Shown piece by piece: positions 1 to 8,924 of a stretch of 31,447 bases of DNA. This DNA comes from Candidatus Parcubacteria bacterium (lineage in GTDB: Bacteria; Patescibacteriota; Patescibacteriia; CAIXNZ01): the NCBI GenBank assembly GCA_026395675.1, contig JAPLYF010000086.1, positions 1 to 31,447 on the forward strand, read 5' to 3'. The notes beneath the pieces are model-generated. The model saw nothing but the letters and a program-made list of their open reading frames with translations. It did no database searches and was not told the DNA's origin. The position numbers and the translations under genes are program-made. The first letter of the stretch is position 1, and every line of letters begins with the position of its first letter.

Positions 1-3000
1 AAGGCGCCTAAAGTTATCATGTCATTAACTATCATGGCCACACCGTCTTGGGCGATTTTGTCAAAATAAAGCTGACCGGTTAATTTTTGCATGGCTTCAG
101 CCACAATATTTTTGGTCCCCAGACCTTCCTCCACATGAGCATAATAACAATCATCTGCCTCTATCAAATAAGCGCTTTCGCCGCGACTAGCACCGACTTC
201 TTTTAAATTAAAACGAGCAATATTATTGGCCGTTGCTTTGCTGGCGGTTTGCGCGGCAATTTTAAAAGGATCCATGGCACCATAATTTATGCCAGCTTGA
301 GCATAAGTCATGGTTGGATTATTAGATTGTTCCTTTTCTTTATTTTTGACAGGACAATCTTCTGCTAATTCTTTTATATCTTTGGTTTCTGGCTTAGTTT
401 TCAGACACCAAGTATAAGCGTTTTGAAACATTTTTAGCCAAGGCGAAGCTGGCAGATCTTGCCATTCTTTCGGCAGCCAAGGAAATTGCCATTTTAAAAA
501 TGATCTTTCCGGATGAGGCATCATGGCAAAATGCCGACCATCAGGCGAACATAAACCAGTAATACCTTCTGGCGAACCATTAGGATTAAACGGATATTTT
601 TCTGTTTCTTGGCCTTGGTCATCAATAAAATTTAAAGCCACCAATTTTTGATTTTTAACCTTTTCTAAAATTGTTTCATCGGGAAAATGCAGCCTGCCTT
701 CGCCATGAGCAACCCAAGCGCCCAAAACAGAGCCAGCCATGCCTTGCAGCATAATGGCCGGGCTAGCTTGGACTTTTAAAGTTATCCAGCGTGATTCAAA
801 GCGGCCAGAAGTATTTCTAACAAAGCGCGGCTGTTTTTCATCCGCTATCCCTAGCCAAGGCACCCAGCCTAAAAGGCCCATCAGCTGGCAGCCATTGCAA
901 ACGCCCAAAGAAAAAATGTCTGGCCGGTTATAAAAATCATTAAACATCTTTTTCAGCTTTTCGGAAAAGCGAATGGTACTGGCCCAGCCCTTGGCCGAAC
1001 CCAAGGTATCAGCATAAGAAAATCCGCCTACAAAAACGACACCCCTAAAATCAGCTAGGTCTGCCCGGCCGGCTAATAAATCTGTCATGGTCACATCCCA
1101 AACCTCAAAGCCAGCCATATAAAAAGCGCTGGTCATTTCCCGATCGCCATTACTGCCTTCCTCACGAATAATCGCCACTTTTGGTTTATGATTAGAATTT
1201 AAAATTTCTGGCGCAGTTGGTTGCGGCTGGAAAGTTAATTTATATTTAGGAGATTGCTGGTCATAAGTATTTATCTTTTCCTGATCAGCGCAATAAGGAT
1301 TAGTTTGCAATCTTTCCAATTGATAACTGGTTTCCTGCCAAAGTTGACGCAGATCCCGCATATCCTGATCTAAAACAACTTGTTGATTATGGGTAATCAT
1401 TATTTGAGGCTGGCTAATAGTCCGGCCTAAACCGTGGGTTAATTCAACCAAGCCATATTTTTCAATTATTTCTTTGAATCTTTCCTCTTTTTCGGGATTT
1501 ACCTCCACCACTAAACCTAATTCCTCATTGAAATAATATTCCAAAGCAGAAATACCCGGCCAGTCAAGATCTATTTCCAAGCCGCAATTGCCGCTAAAAG
1601 CCATTTCTAAAAGAGTCGTGATTAGCCCCCCGTCTGAACGGTCATGGCCGGCTAGAATCACGTCTTCATCAATCATGGCCTGCACAGCATAAAATGCTTG
1701 TTTTAAAATTTCCGGATTAACATCGGGGGGTTGATTGCCAATCTGTTTTAAAGTTTGAGCTAAAGCAGAACCGCCTAAACTATGATTGCCCTGCCCTAAA
1801 TCAATCAGCCAAAGACTGCTTTGGCCCGGTTTTTTAATATCAGGCGTAATGATTTTATTTATATCAGGCACTGTGGCATAAGCGGAAACAACTAATTGGC
1901 TTGGTGATTTAATAATTTCGTGGCCGACTTTGGCAGCCATGGAAAGACTGTCTTTGCCGCCATCAATAGCAATCCCCAAATCAATCATAATTTCACTTAT
2001 GGCTTTGGCCGCATCATATAAATTGGCTCCTTCGCCTGGTAATTTAGCAGCCCACATCCAGTTGCCTGAACATTTAATATCCTCTAAATCACTTATTTTC
2101 GCCCAAACAATATTGGTTAAGGCCTCAGCCACAGCCATTCTCGCACCGACTTTAGGGTCGATCATAATTTTATTGGGCTGTTCGCCAATAGAAATAGCGG
2201 CTCCAGTCTGAGAAAAATGACTTTGGGCAATGACTGAAACATCAGCCACGGTCAATTGCAAAGGGCCGGCGCATTGCTGCTGGGCAATTAAACCAGTGAC
2301 ACTACGGTCAACTTTATGGACTAAAAATCCTTTAGACCCGACTCCGACCAAACGCAAAACATTGTGCAGGGCATTTTCAAATGATAAATCCGCAGGAATT
2401 TCTAAGGATTTTAAATTTAAATCAATGTGTTTGTCGCTAAAAATTTTTTGCGGCATTTTGCCTAGAATTTTCTCTAATTCAAGGTCAACAGGAGTTGAAT
2501 CATCGCTTTCATCATAAACAACGACTTTGCCGTCGCCAGTTATTTTACCCAAAACTTCATAATCAGCTCTTTCTCTTTGGCAAATTTCATCGAACTGTTT
2601 AATTCTCTCGGGTTTAATCAATAGAACATCGCGTTCCTGATATTCGGCTCCCCAAATTTCTAAAACAGACAAGGTCTTATCTCCCAATCTTATTTTTCTA
2701 ATTTCCACTCGGCCGCCAACTGGCTCTATTAATTCAGTCAAAACATTGCAGGGTCCGCCCGCTCCCTGATCATGAATGGAAATAATGGGGTTATCATCAC
2801 CCATTTCCACGCAAGCCCTGATTACCCGGTTCATTTTTTGTTCCATTTCCGCATCGCCTCTTTGCACGGCATTAAAATCAAGTTCAGCCACATTTTCACC
2901 CTGAATCATACTGGAAGCCGAGCCGCCACCCATGCCAATCCTATAAGCTGGCCCGCCAATCTGGACAATCAGCATGCCTGGCTCTGGCTTATGTTTCGCT

Positions 3001-4208
3001 GTGTGGCGAGCATCAATCTGGCCCACCCCGCCGGAAAACATAATTGGTTTTAACCATTCTCGGCGTTCCCCATTGGGCAATTTTAAACCAAAAGATCGAG
3101 TAAAGCCCTGGATTAATGGCTCGCCAAATTTATTACCATAGTCAGAAGCGCCATTGCTAGCCTGAATTTCAATATTTAAAGGCGATGCCAAATTATCAGG
3201 ATAAACAAAAGCTTTTTCTTCCCAGGGCAAGTCATAACCAGGAATTTGCAAATTGCCAACGCAATAACCCGCTGTACCAGCCAACACCAAAGAGCCAGAT
3301 CCAGTGGCATTAACATCACGAATGCGGCCACCACCGCCTGTTTCCGCGCCTGGGAAAGGCGCTACGCCGCTCGGGAAATTATGAGTTTCCGCTGTAAAAA
3401 TTATATGATAGGTTAATTTTTCTTTTTTGAATTCGGAAAAATATCCTGGTTTTTCCGGAATAATCGTTTCAATTTGATAGCCCTTAATAGCGCTGGAATT
3501 ATCTTTAAAAGCAATCACGCTATTTTTCTGATTAGCTTTTAAAGGCGCAGCCACTAATTCCATCAAGCTCTGGGTCATTTCTTGGCCATCAATCACTAAT
3601 TTACCTTTAAAAAACCAGTGGCGTGAATGTTCGCTGTTGGCCTGGCCCAATTGAAAACATTCAACATTGGTTGGGTTACGGCCGATTTTATTCACAAAAA
3701 GGTCATAATAATATTTAATATCCCAGTCATCCATGCCCAAACCCATCTGCTGATTGATTTTCTTTAAAGCGTCCGGGCCTTGCTCAATTAAAGGCACAAT
3801 AAAAACAGGTTCGGGCACTAAACCTGTTTCAAAACTGGTTAATTTATGCTGATACTGAAATTCTGTCATGCGGTCATGGTTTTCCTTGATAAAGTTATCG
3901 GCTTCAACTTTTTCAGGTAATTGATAACGTCTGGATCTTTCAATCCTGGTAATGCTATCTAAGCCGCAAGATCGGCATATCGCCACTGCATTAGTGGAAA
4001 AAGCCGTGGCAAAATTTAAACGCGGTCCCAGCTCTATTACCCGGTCATCATTTTGATAATCTGAATTTTCCTTAACTGAATCAAAAATAAAACCATCTGC
4101 CAAGAGTTGCTTTAAAACGCTTAATTCCCGATCGCTTAACGGCCTTGATGTTTCAATATTAAAACAGTATTCGGTTTTTTTATCCCCCTGACCGTATAAA
4201 TGATACAT
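1..4208 (-). CDS. purL: PurL-PurQ-PurM fusion: phosphoribosylformylglycinamidine synthase continuing into AIR synthetase (C-terminus outside window)
   Basis: The frame is open from the ATG at 4208 to the window edge, about 1402 codons, already longer than the usual ~1300-residue one-chain FGAM synthase. The N-terminal part has the PurL signature QANSEHSRHWFF and the ATP-binding stretch ETHNFPSGVAPFPGAETGGG. The C-terminal third of the PurL unit is a class I glutamine amidotransferase with the nucleophile motif GVCNGCQLMG and MPHPER. PurL would normally end near PWLKMFQNAYTWC (about 405-440). Here a ~30-residue polar linker follows without a stop, then a PurM start (TYAQAGINYG near 280-310) with EEGLGTKN and VAMIVNDMITLGA. 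The protein would thus convert FGAR to FGAM using glutamine and ATP and then cyclise FGAM to AIR. It lies 17 bases downstream of the P-loop ATPase gene. No Shine-Dalgarno is visible. The rest of PurM is beyond the window. Confidence 0.93.
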   Translation of the reverse strand, partial: MYHLYGQGDKKTEYCFNIETSRPLSDRELSVLKQLLADGFIFDSVKENSDYQNDDRVIELGPRLNFATAFSTNAVAICRSCGLDSITRIERSRRYQLPEKVEADNFIKENHDRMTEFQYQHKLTSFETGLVPEPVFIVPLIEQGPDALKKINQQMGLGMDDWDIKYYYDLFVNKIGRNPTNVECFQLGQANSEHSRHWFFKGKLVIDGQEMTQSLMELVAAPLKANQKNSVIAFKDNSSAIKGYQIETIIPEKPGYFSEFKKEKLTYHIIFTAETHNFPSGVAPFPGAETGGGGRIRDVNATGSGSLVLAGTAGYCVGNLQIPGYDLPWEEKAFVYPDNLASPLNIEIQASNGASDYGNKFGEPLIQGFTRSFGLKLPNGERREWLKPIMFSGGVGQIDARHTAKHKPEPGMLIVQIGGPAYRIGMGGGSASSMIQGENVAELDFNAVQRGDAEMEQKMNRVIRACVEMGDDNPIISIHDQGAGGPCNVLTELIEPVGGRVEIRKIRLGDKTLSVLEIWGAEYQERDVLLIKPERIKQFDEICQRERADYEVLGKITGDGKVVVYDESDDSTPVDLELEKILGKMPQKIFSDKHIDLNLKSLEIPADLSFENALHNVLRLVGVGSKGFLVHKVDRSVTGLIAQQQCAGPLQLTVADVSVIAQSHFSQTGAAISIGEQPNKIMIDPKVGARMAVAEALTNIVWAKISDLEDIKCSGNWMWAAKLPGEGANLYDAAKAISEIMIDLGIAIDGGKDSLSMAAKVGHEIIKSPSQLVVSAYATVPDINKIITPDIKKPGQSSLWLIDLGQGNHSLGGSALAQTLKQIGNQPPDVNPEILKQAFYAVQAMIDEDVILAGHDRSDGGLITTLLEMAFSGNCGLEIDLDWPGISALEYYFNEELGLVVEVNPEKEERFKEIIEKYGLVELTHGLGRTISQPQIMITHNQQVVLDQDMRDLRQLWQETSYQLERLQTNPYCADQEKINTYDQQSPKYKLTFQPQPTAPEILNSNHKPKVAIIREEGSNGDREMTSAFYMAGFEVWDVTMTDLLAGRADLADFRGVVFVGGFSYADTLGSAKGWASTIRFSEKLKKMFNDFYNRPDIFSLGVCNGCQLMGLLGWVPWLGIADEKQPRFVRNTSGRFESRWITLKVQASPAIMLQGMAGSVLGAWVAHGEGRLHFPDETILEKVKNQKLVALNFIDDQGQETEKYPFNPNGSPEGITGLCSPDGRHFAMMPHPERSFLKWQFPWLPKEWQDLPASPWLKMFQNAYTWCLKTKPETKDIKELAEDCPVKNKEKEQSNNPTMTYAQAGINYGAMDPFKIAAQTASKATANNIARFNLKEVGASRGESAYLIEADDCYYAHVEEGLGTKNIVAEAMQKLTGQLYFDKIAQDGVAMIVNDMITLGA

Positions 4209-4225
4209 AATCTTGTTATCTAATT

Positions 4226-4756
4226 TTATAAATTATCTAAAATAAAATTCAATCTCTTAGCTTTTTCTTCTTTAGACAAAGCCGGTACTTCAATAAGGGG
4301 GAAATTTAAATTTTGATATGCTTCTTTTAATAAATGGTGTAATCTGATTTGTTCCTCGGGCGTTTCTGTCCTGGCATAATCTGTTTGCCAAGGAAAATAT
4401 TCCAGCAAAAAAACTTTTTTGTAAACCGAATTTCTTACTGCCTCATCAAGAACAGGATCGCTTTCTAAACCGCACAATTTATAATAAGCTTGGCTGTCAG
4501 GTATGCCTCGGTCAAAAAAAATAATTGACTGGGGATCTAATTTTTTTTCATGATCAATTTTAAACTGCAAAATTTTTCTTTGAAAGGATAATTCATCTCG
4601 TCTTAATTCTTCCAGGGTAATTCCATTGGCTAGCTGCTCATCAATATAAACCCTGGCTAATTCAGGTACTGTCTGATAGCCTTTTTCCTGCAATAATTTA
4701 ATTAAAGTTGTTTTGCCAGAACAAGGCGCTCCGGTAATCACATACCAATTATTCAT
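4226..4756 (-). CDS. P-loop ATPase/kinase of the AAA_28 (NadR-like) type
   Basis: Short nucleotide-binding protein. The start at 4756 (protein MNNWYVITG) is preferred over an ATG 54 bases upstream, because the Walker A motif GAPCSGKTT then begins about nine residues in, as is usual in this family; the upstream extension is low-complexity. The body contains the acidic FFDRGIPDSQAYY stretch and RTETPEEQ, features of the AAA_28/thymidylate-kinase-like fold. The substrate cannot be told from sequence. It is in the same orientation as the purL fusion and ends 17 bases before it, so they are probably co-transcribed; a nucleotide-linked role is inference only. Confidence 0.75.
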   Translation of the reverse strand: MNNWYVITGAPCSGKTTLIKLLQEKGYQTVPELARVYIDEQLANGITLEELRRDELSFQRKILQFKIDHEKKLDPQSIIFFDRGIPDSQAYYKLCGLESDPVLDEAVRNSVYKKVFLLEYFPWQTDYARTETPEEQIRLHHLLKEAYQNLNFPLIEVPALSKEEKAKRLNFILDNL

Positions 4757-4941
4757 AAATTTAACATCCAATAAATAATAATCAACATCCAAACAATAAC
4801 TAATAATCAATAATTAAATTCTAAACTTTTTAAGTTATTAATTATTAGAATTTAAAATTTGTTTGATTATTGGAATTTGCTTATTGGTTATTACATCTTT
4901 ACATTTTCCAGCTTAACATATTAATTGTAGGCAAGCAATAT
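4757..4941. repeat. AT-rich intergenic micro-repeats
   Basis: No gene is seen here. The stretch contains reiterated short words such as AACATCCAA(A/T)AA and ATTATT(G/A) on alternating strands, and an inverted pair TAAATTCTAA (4816-4825) / TTAGAATTTA (4846-4855). It resembles the simple AT word repeats often seen between genes in AT-rich reduced genomes. It also separates two divergent genes. Confidence 0.5.
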
Positions 4942-4970
4942 TTGACAGTTTTCCAGAATTAATATTATAT
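4942..4970 (+). promoter_or_regulatory. Sigma70-type promoter for the HAD hydrolase gene
   Basis: TTGACA at 4942-4947, 17 bases, then TTATAT at 4965-4970. It would give a leader of about 70 bases before the ATG at 5051. A clear ribosome binding site AAAAAGGAGG ends five bases before that ATG. Confidence 0.6.
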
Positions 4971-5050
4971 AGTATGTAAGAAGTTAGTTCTTTACATCTC
5001 AATCCAACCAGAGATTTATTTGCTAACAATCCGCGAAAAAGGAGGCTTTT

Positions 5051-5971
5051 ATGGATGCGTGCAAGTTGCTTGAGGATATTTGGTTTTGGGTTTGTGATTT
5101 TGACATGACCTTAGCTAGGACATTTGACCCAAGCCCCAACCAAATTGATGTTTACCAGGGATATAATCTGGCTATTAAATATCTTTTTGGCAGTGAAACA
5201 TTTGGCCTTGACCCGCTGCAATTAATAGGCGGCCTGCAAAATAGAGCGCCCAGCGAAGTGATCGCCGCCTTATTTGAACATAAACAAGAATTAATCGAGC
5301 AAGCTCGAGAAATTTTTAACCGACAAAAGGATGTTTTGAGTGACTTTGTCCCAATAGGCAAAGGCGTCCCCCTGGTCTGGGATGATACACAAGCAAATTG
5401 GAATCCTTTGCGCATTATCTCTGAATTGTTGGTGCGCGCCAAACTTATTTTCTTAATCAATGAAATCGGACCGGCCTGGCCATTACCCTGTAATGGTTTA
5501 AGAGAATTCTTGCAGAACTTTCCCACGCTCAAGAAAAAAAATCAAATCAAGCTGCAACTGGCCATACTCTCCTCGGGCCATGAAGAATTCATCAAAAAAG
5601 TTTTCACTACCTGGGAATTGCCCTGCCCAGAGCTAATTATAACTGACGATGACCTGCGCGGTCTGCATTTCCCAGATGATCCCAAAAAGACAGTTAAGCC
5701 AAGCCCATTTCTGCTTGACTTGGTCTTTAGGCAGTGGTTCAAACGGCAAGAATATGATTTAGCAACCATTGACCTGTCTCATTTTCTAATGGCGGCTCGC
5801 CAAAAAACCATTTACTTTGGCGATGATCCGCAAAAAGACGGGCAACTTGCCAAAAACGCTGGTGTACGTTTTGGCTGGTATAACCCTGAGCAGAAACATG
5901 CTGCCAACCTGGGAGAACACTTCTGTTTCACCGACTGGCAGCAAGTGCCTGGCCTTTTAGGCCTGGCCTAA
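5051..5971 (+). CDS. HAD-superfamily hydrolase, unknown substrate
   Basis: 306 residues. All four HAD motifs can be seen: motif I DFDMTLA (nucleophile Asp16, Asp18), motif II LSSG, the motif III lysine in TVKPSP, and motif IV YFGDDPQKDG with the paired acidic residues. A large helical cap lies between motifs I and II (about residues 30-170). The family acts mostly as phosphatases; the substrate is not evident. The start is fixed by a strong GGAGG five bases upstream. The gene has its own promoter and a strong terminator and is visibly GC-richer than the AT-rich genes later in the window, a feature shared with the convergent purN-like gene and the oxoamine synthase at 26.2 kb. Confidence 0.8.
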   Translation: MDACKLLEDIWFWVCDFDMTLARTFDPSPNQIDVYQGYNLAIKYLFGSETFGLDPLQLIGGLQNRAPSEVIAALFEHKQELIEQAREIFNRQKDVLSDFVPIGKGVPLVWDDTQANWNPLRIISELLVRAKLIFLINEIGPAWPLPCNGLREFLQNFPTLKKKNQIKLQLAILSSGHEEFIKKVFTTWELPCPELIITDDDLRGLHFPDDPKKTVKPSPFLLDLVFRQWFKRQEYDLATIDLSHFLMAARQKTIYFGDDPQKDGQLAKNAGVRFGWYNPEQKHAANLGEHFCFTDWQQVPGLLGLA

Positions 5972-5979
5972 AAAAATAA

Positions 5980-6021
5980 GCCCCGAACTTTCCGCGATGC
6001 GGAATTGTCCGGGGCTTTTCT
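5980..6021. terminator. Bidirectional terminator between HAD and purN-like genes
   Basis: GCCCCG at 5980-5985 pairs with CGGGGC at 6010-6015, with further pairing towards a TCCGC...GCGGA tip, then TTTTCTTTTTC. An A-rich flank on the other side lets it serve the convergent gene too. Confidence 0.85.
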
Positions 6022-6024
6022 TTT

Positions 6025-6699
6025 TCACTTTTTTGGGTAAGCTTGGCAGTTGTCAGGGCAAAAAGGCATTTTTTTGTACCAGTCAGGCACAATCACTGCG
6101 CCTTCTTGAAAGCGGATTTGCCGGGTTACCACCAAGTCGGTGATGACCGACTGCCAGCCGTGCTCGATCTTATTCACTCTTTTGCCCAAGCTGTCAGCAT
6201 CATCATCTGTCCGGATCAAGATCGGGTACTTAAAAAAAAGTACGCTCGGATCATCATATTTTTCGGTCACGAAATGCATGCAGACAGCGGAATTTGTAAT
6301 CTCGTCCGCCTTAAAAGCGGTAATAACCCGTTCATGCACGCTGTGCCCATACCAGCTTTGGCCTCCAAAGCCGGGCAAGGGAGCTGGATGGATATTCAAT
6401 ACATCCCGAACTGGCAATCCCTTAACGAATTTGATCCAGCCGGACAGCGCCACCCAGGGTTGGCCAAAGCCATGCCAAATTTGCTGATAAGCATCGGCTG
6501 TGAAGGGACCAGGAAAATGAAGGAATTGAATCCCCATATTCTTGGCCTTTTGCGCCACACCGCCATTTTTGTGATTGGAAACAACGGCCACGATTTTGGC
6601 CTGCAAAATACCGCTTCTGGAATTTTCTACTAATTCCTGAAAGCCAGAACCTCCGCCTTCGGCATCACCCGAAGCAAAAACTAAAAGCTTTTCTTCCAT
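6025..6699 (-). CDS. purN: Phosphoribosylglycinamide formyltransferase (PurN-type)
   Basis: 224 residues of the formyl-transferase fold, which passes a formyl group from 10-formyl-THF to GAR in purine synthesis. The catalytic set is present: Asn102 and His104 in VLNIHPAPLPGFGG, and Asp139/140 in VTEKYDDPSV, matching the Asn-His-Asp triad known for E. coli PurN. The N-terminal nucleotide loop reads FASGDAEGGGSGFQ, longer than the usual SGxGSNLQ loop, so this is a divergent subgroup and the exact substrate is less certain than the family. A Shine-Dalgarno AAGGAGA lies 7-13 bases upstream. It faces away from the LamG gene. PurL/PurM lies about 2 kb away on the same strand. Confidence 0.82.
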   Translation of the reverse strand: MEEKLLVFASGDAEGGGSGFQELVENSRSGILQAKIVAVVSNHKNGGVAQKAKNMGIQFLHFPGPFTADAYQQIWHGFGQPWVALSGWIKFVKGLPVRDVLNIHPAPLPGFGGQSWYGHSVHERVITAFKADEITNSAVCMHFVTEKYDDPSVLFFKYPILIRTDDDADSLGKRVNKIEHGWQSVITDLVVTRQIRFQEGAVIVPDWYKKMPFCPDNCQAYPKK

Positions 6700-6712
6700 T
6701 TCTTTCTCCTTC

Positions 6713-6741
6713 GCCCTCCGAAGCTTTATGCGGAGGAGGGC
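6713..6741. repeat. Palindromic hairpin in the purN-like leader
   Basis: GCCCTCCG at 6713-6720 pairs with CGGAGGAGGGC at 6731-6741 around a ten-base loop. It sits directly upstream of the ribosome binding site of the minus-strand gene, so on that transcript it would be a leader hairpin. It could equally be a dispersed palindromic repeat. Confidence 0.55.
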
Positions 6742-6759
6742 TTTGTTAAATATTTTTTA

Positions 6760-6779
6760 CCCCGCAATGCGGGTTTTTT
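6760..6779 (+). terminator. Hairpin with T-tract, plus-strand orientation
   Basis: CCCGC-AAT-GCGGG followed by TTTTTTC. It reads as a terminator on the plus strand although no plus-strand gene ends nearby; it may stop read-through towards the LamG gene. Confidence 0.5.
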
Positions 6780-6798
6780 CAAAGTTCGTTATAAAATC

Positions 6799-6827
6799 AA
6801 AAAATTGTCCCCCAAAGACAATTTTTT
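6799..6827. terminator. Symmetric A/T-flanked hairpin (bidirectional terminator-like)
   Basis: AAAAAATTGTC (6799-6809) pairs perfectly with GACAATTTTTT (6817-6827) around a seven-base loop, so a T-tract follows the stem in either direction. It insulates the divergent purN-like and LamG genes. Confidence 0.55.
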
Positions 6828-6886
6828 ATTTAATTTAAGCTTATTTTATATCTATCTATTTGTCAATTAACTATAAAATCTGCTTC

Positions 6887-6915
6887 TTGTAAAAATTGCT
6901 AAATTTTGTTATAAT
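6887..6915 (+). promoter_or_regulatory. Promoter for the LamG-domain gene
   Basis: TTGTAA at 6887-6892, a 17-base spacer, then TATAAT at 6910-6915; expected start about 25 bases before the ATG at 6948. Confidence 0.5.
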
Positions 6916-6947
6916 TTTAATATTAATAAAAACAGAAATATTTTTTT

Positions 6948-8780
6948 ATGCTTTATCTTTTTTTTCTTATTTCATATTTGCTGGACTTTATTATCCTGAT
7001 TCTTTTTATTTTCTTGTTTTTAAGAATCACCCAATTAATCAAGTCCTTGGGCGAAAAATATAGTTTTGGTGAAAAATTACACCTTGCCCCAGAATTAATA
7101 GTAGCTAATCCTTCAGCGACTTTTGATAAATACGGGCAAAAAAATAATAAAGGCACTTATTTAAAATCTTTTGAGCAATATAAAAAAAACAGCCGGACAG
7201 TCAAGAAAATAATCCAGGGGACTCTGGGTTTTTTGGCTTTAAAATTTATTATTATTAGTTTAATTTTTTTAAATATTCCTCGACCCGGCGAAGCTCAGCC
7301 AAAATTTATCAATGCTTTAAGCCAGGCCAATGATTTCCAAACTTTTAAAAATGGTACATTTACCTTGACCCAGTGGGATAAAGATGGTGTCACTCTGCAA
7401 GCTGGCGCCTTAAGCGGCAATTTTATTTCGCCTGTAATTGGCGACGGTAAAAACTCAAACCAATGGGAAAATTTAACTTGGCAGACAGATAAAATTTACA
7501 ATCAAAAACCTGCTTGGCCAAAAAGTACACTGGCTGCCTGGAGCTTAGATTCTCTGACTGACTGTACTGCTTCTGGCTTTGCTTCATTTAAATGCGAAAA
7601 TAAAATTATTGGCTTAACCAAAGGGATTTATAATTCCTCGGCTTATGATTTTGATGGTTTTAATTCCAAAGTAAAAATCAGCCAGAATTTAACTTTTACT
7701 GGTTCGTTCACCATCGGCGCCTGGATCCAGCCAAGCGTTAATATAATTAATGGCAGTGAGGACATAAACTATGCCATTTTAACTAAGGCGTTTGGCAATT
7801 ACATGGATAAAAAACCTTATGCTTTAAGATATGATTACTTTTTTGGGTTTAAAAATGGATCTTTAGCCCTGATCTTCTGGCCAGACAGCAATCAAGACCA
7901 CTGGGTCATGGCAAAAAATACTAAATATAATTTTGCCCCAGCGCGCTGGTACCATGTCGCAGGTGTCTATGATGACAAAGCTAAAACCATTAAGCTGTAT
8001 ATTGATGGTGTAGAACAAACAACGCAGGCGCTAGATTATGATGGAGGAAAAATTAACTATTCTCCCAATACCAAGGATAACTTTCCAACCTGGATTGGCT
8101 GTGCTGGCTATCGCTGGCTGGGCAATGAAGAAAAAATCGTTAATGTTTTCAAGGGTTCTCTTGACGAGGTTTTTCTTAATAATTCTGCCTTGGGTGTTTT
8201 AGATATTCGCAACCTGGTTAATCTTTCTGGTGAAATTTATTTTCAAGTTAGAACGGGTAATATTCTGCCCTTGACTGGACCTTTTTGGGGGCCTGAGGGC
8301 AAGCAAGCTTCTTACTTTTTCAAACCAACTCCTGATAATCTTGATTTTCTAGGCCAAAGTAAATATTTACAATATATCGCCTATTTTTCTCGCACTAATC
8401 TTGATTATTTTCCAAAACTTAATAATGTAAATGTAAATTATCTGACTGCTGAACCAGCTGATTTTAAAATCAGCTTAACCAATGAAAACATTATCCCGCA
8501 AATTCCTGAACAGAGGGACCTTAGTAAAGAAAAAAATGCTATCTCGCTTTTTTTTAATTTCTTCAAAAGCCAGCCCAAAACCAGCGATGACTGGAACTTT
8601 GTAAATTTTGCTGCCTATAACCAAGCTAATAAAAGAAATCTTGATCAAGAAATTCCAGCTGTTATTGGCTATATTAAAAAAATGAAAAAATTGCCGATTT
8701 CTGATTCTGATTGGGGCTTAGTTAAAGCGCTGGCTTACACTGACAAAGGCGGGCTCTTATTGAAAAACTGGCAGAAATAA
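6948..8780 (+). CDS. Membrane-anchored LamG/concanavalin-like domain protein
   Basis: 610 residues. Two hydrophobic segments (about 2-25 and 88-107) suggest anchoring with most of the protein outside. Residues about 230-405 form a LamG-like (Laminin_G_3) domain: GSFTIGAWIQPS, a middle KNGSLALIFW, then ARWYHVAGVYDDKAKTIKLY and IDGVEQ, the usual jelly-roll strand pattern. Such domains bind glycans or proteins, so a surface adhesion role is plausible but inferred. The C-terminal ~100 residues carry no motif I recognise. No Shine-Dalgarno is visible. It is a single-gene unit with hairpins on both sides. Confidence 0.72.
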   Translation: MLYLFFLISYLLDFIILILFIFLFLRITQLIKSLGEKYSFGEKLHLAPELIVANPSATFDKYGQKNNKGTYLKSFEQYKKNSRTVKKIIQGTLGFLALKFIIISLIFLNIPRPGEAQPKFINALSQANDFQTFKNGTFTLTQWDKDGVTLQAGALSGNFISPVIGDGKNSNQWENLTWQTDKIYNQKPAWPKSTLAAWSLDSLTDCTASGFASFKCENKIIGLTKGIYNSSAYDFDGFNSKVKISQNLTFTGSFTIGAWIQPSVNIINGSEDINYAILTKAFGNYMDKKPYALRYDYFFGFKNGSLALIFWPDSNQDHWVMAKNTKYNFAPARWYHVAGVYDDKAKTIKLYIDGVEQTTQALDYDGGKINYSPNTKDNFPTWIGCAGYRWLGNEEKIVNVFKGSLDEVFLNNSALGVLDIRNLVNLSGEIYFQVRTGNILPLTGPFWGPEGKQASYFFKPTPDNLDFLGQSKYLQYIAYFSRTNLDYFPKLNNVNVNYLTAEPADFKISLTNENIIPQIPEQRDLSKEKNAISLFFNFFKSQPKTSDDWNFVNFAAYNQANKRNLDQEIPAVIGYIKKMKKLPISDSDWGLVKALAYTDKGGLLLKNWQK

Positions 8781-8822
8781 AATTTTAAATATCATTATCT
8801 GCTTACAATCTAAAAGAATTTC

Positions 8823-8846
8823 AAAGAGCGATCCTGGTCGCTCTTT
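8823..8846 (+). terminator. Hairpin after the LamG gene
   Basis: AAAGAGCG pairs with CGCTCTTT around an eight-base loop; the tail is only weakly T-rich, so termination strength is uncertain. Confidence 0.5.
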
Positions 8847-8863
8847 ATAATCACTTTTTAAAG

Positions 8864-8892
8864 TTGACAAGAAAAAATTTTTCGGTTAAAAT
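8864..8892 (+). promoter_or_regulatory. Sigma70-type promoter of ftsH
   Basis: Consensus TTGACA at 8864-8869, exactly 17 bases, then TAAAAT at 8887-8892; about 26 bases to the expected start of the leader of the ATG at 8925. Confidence 0.72.
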
Positions 8893-8924
8893 ACAAGTTA
8901 TAAATAATTTTTAATCCTCTAAAT

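Noticed and set aside
739..3053. Several plus-strand open frames of 64-95 codons (739-933, 1930-2211, 2230-2517, 2772-3053).
   Set aside because: They are antisense to the well-conserved PurL frame and show no domain of their own.
6043..6633. A 196-codon plus-strand open frame antisense to the purN-like gene.
   Set aside because: The minus strand carries the catalytic Asn, His and Asp of PurN; the plus frame has no recognisable motif and its openness follows from GC-richer codon structure.
6700..6947. A purine or PRPP riboswitch in the purN-like leader.
   Set aside because: None of the conserved junction or loop sequences are found; only simple hairpins are present.
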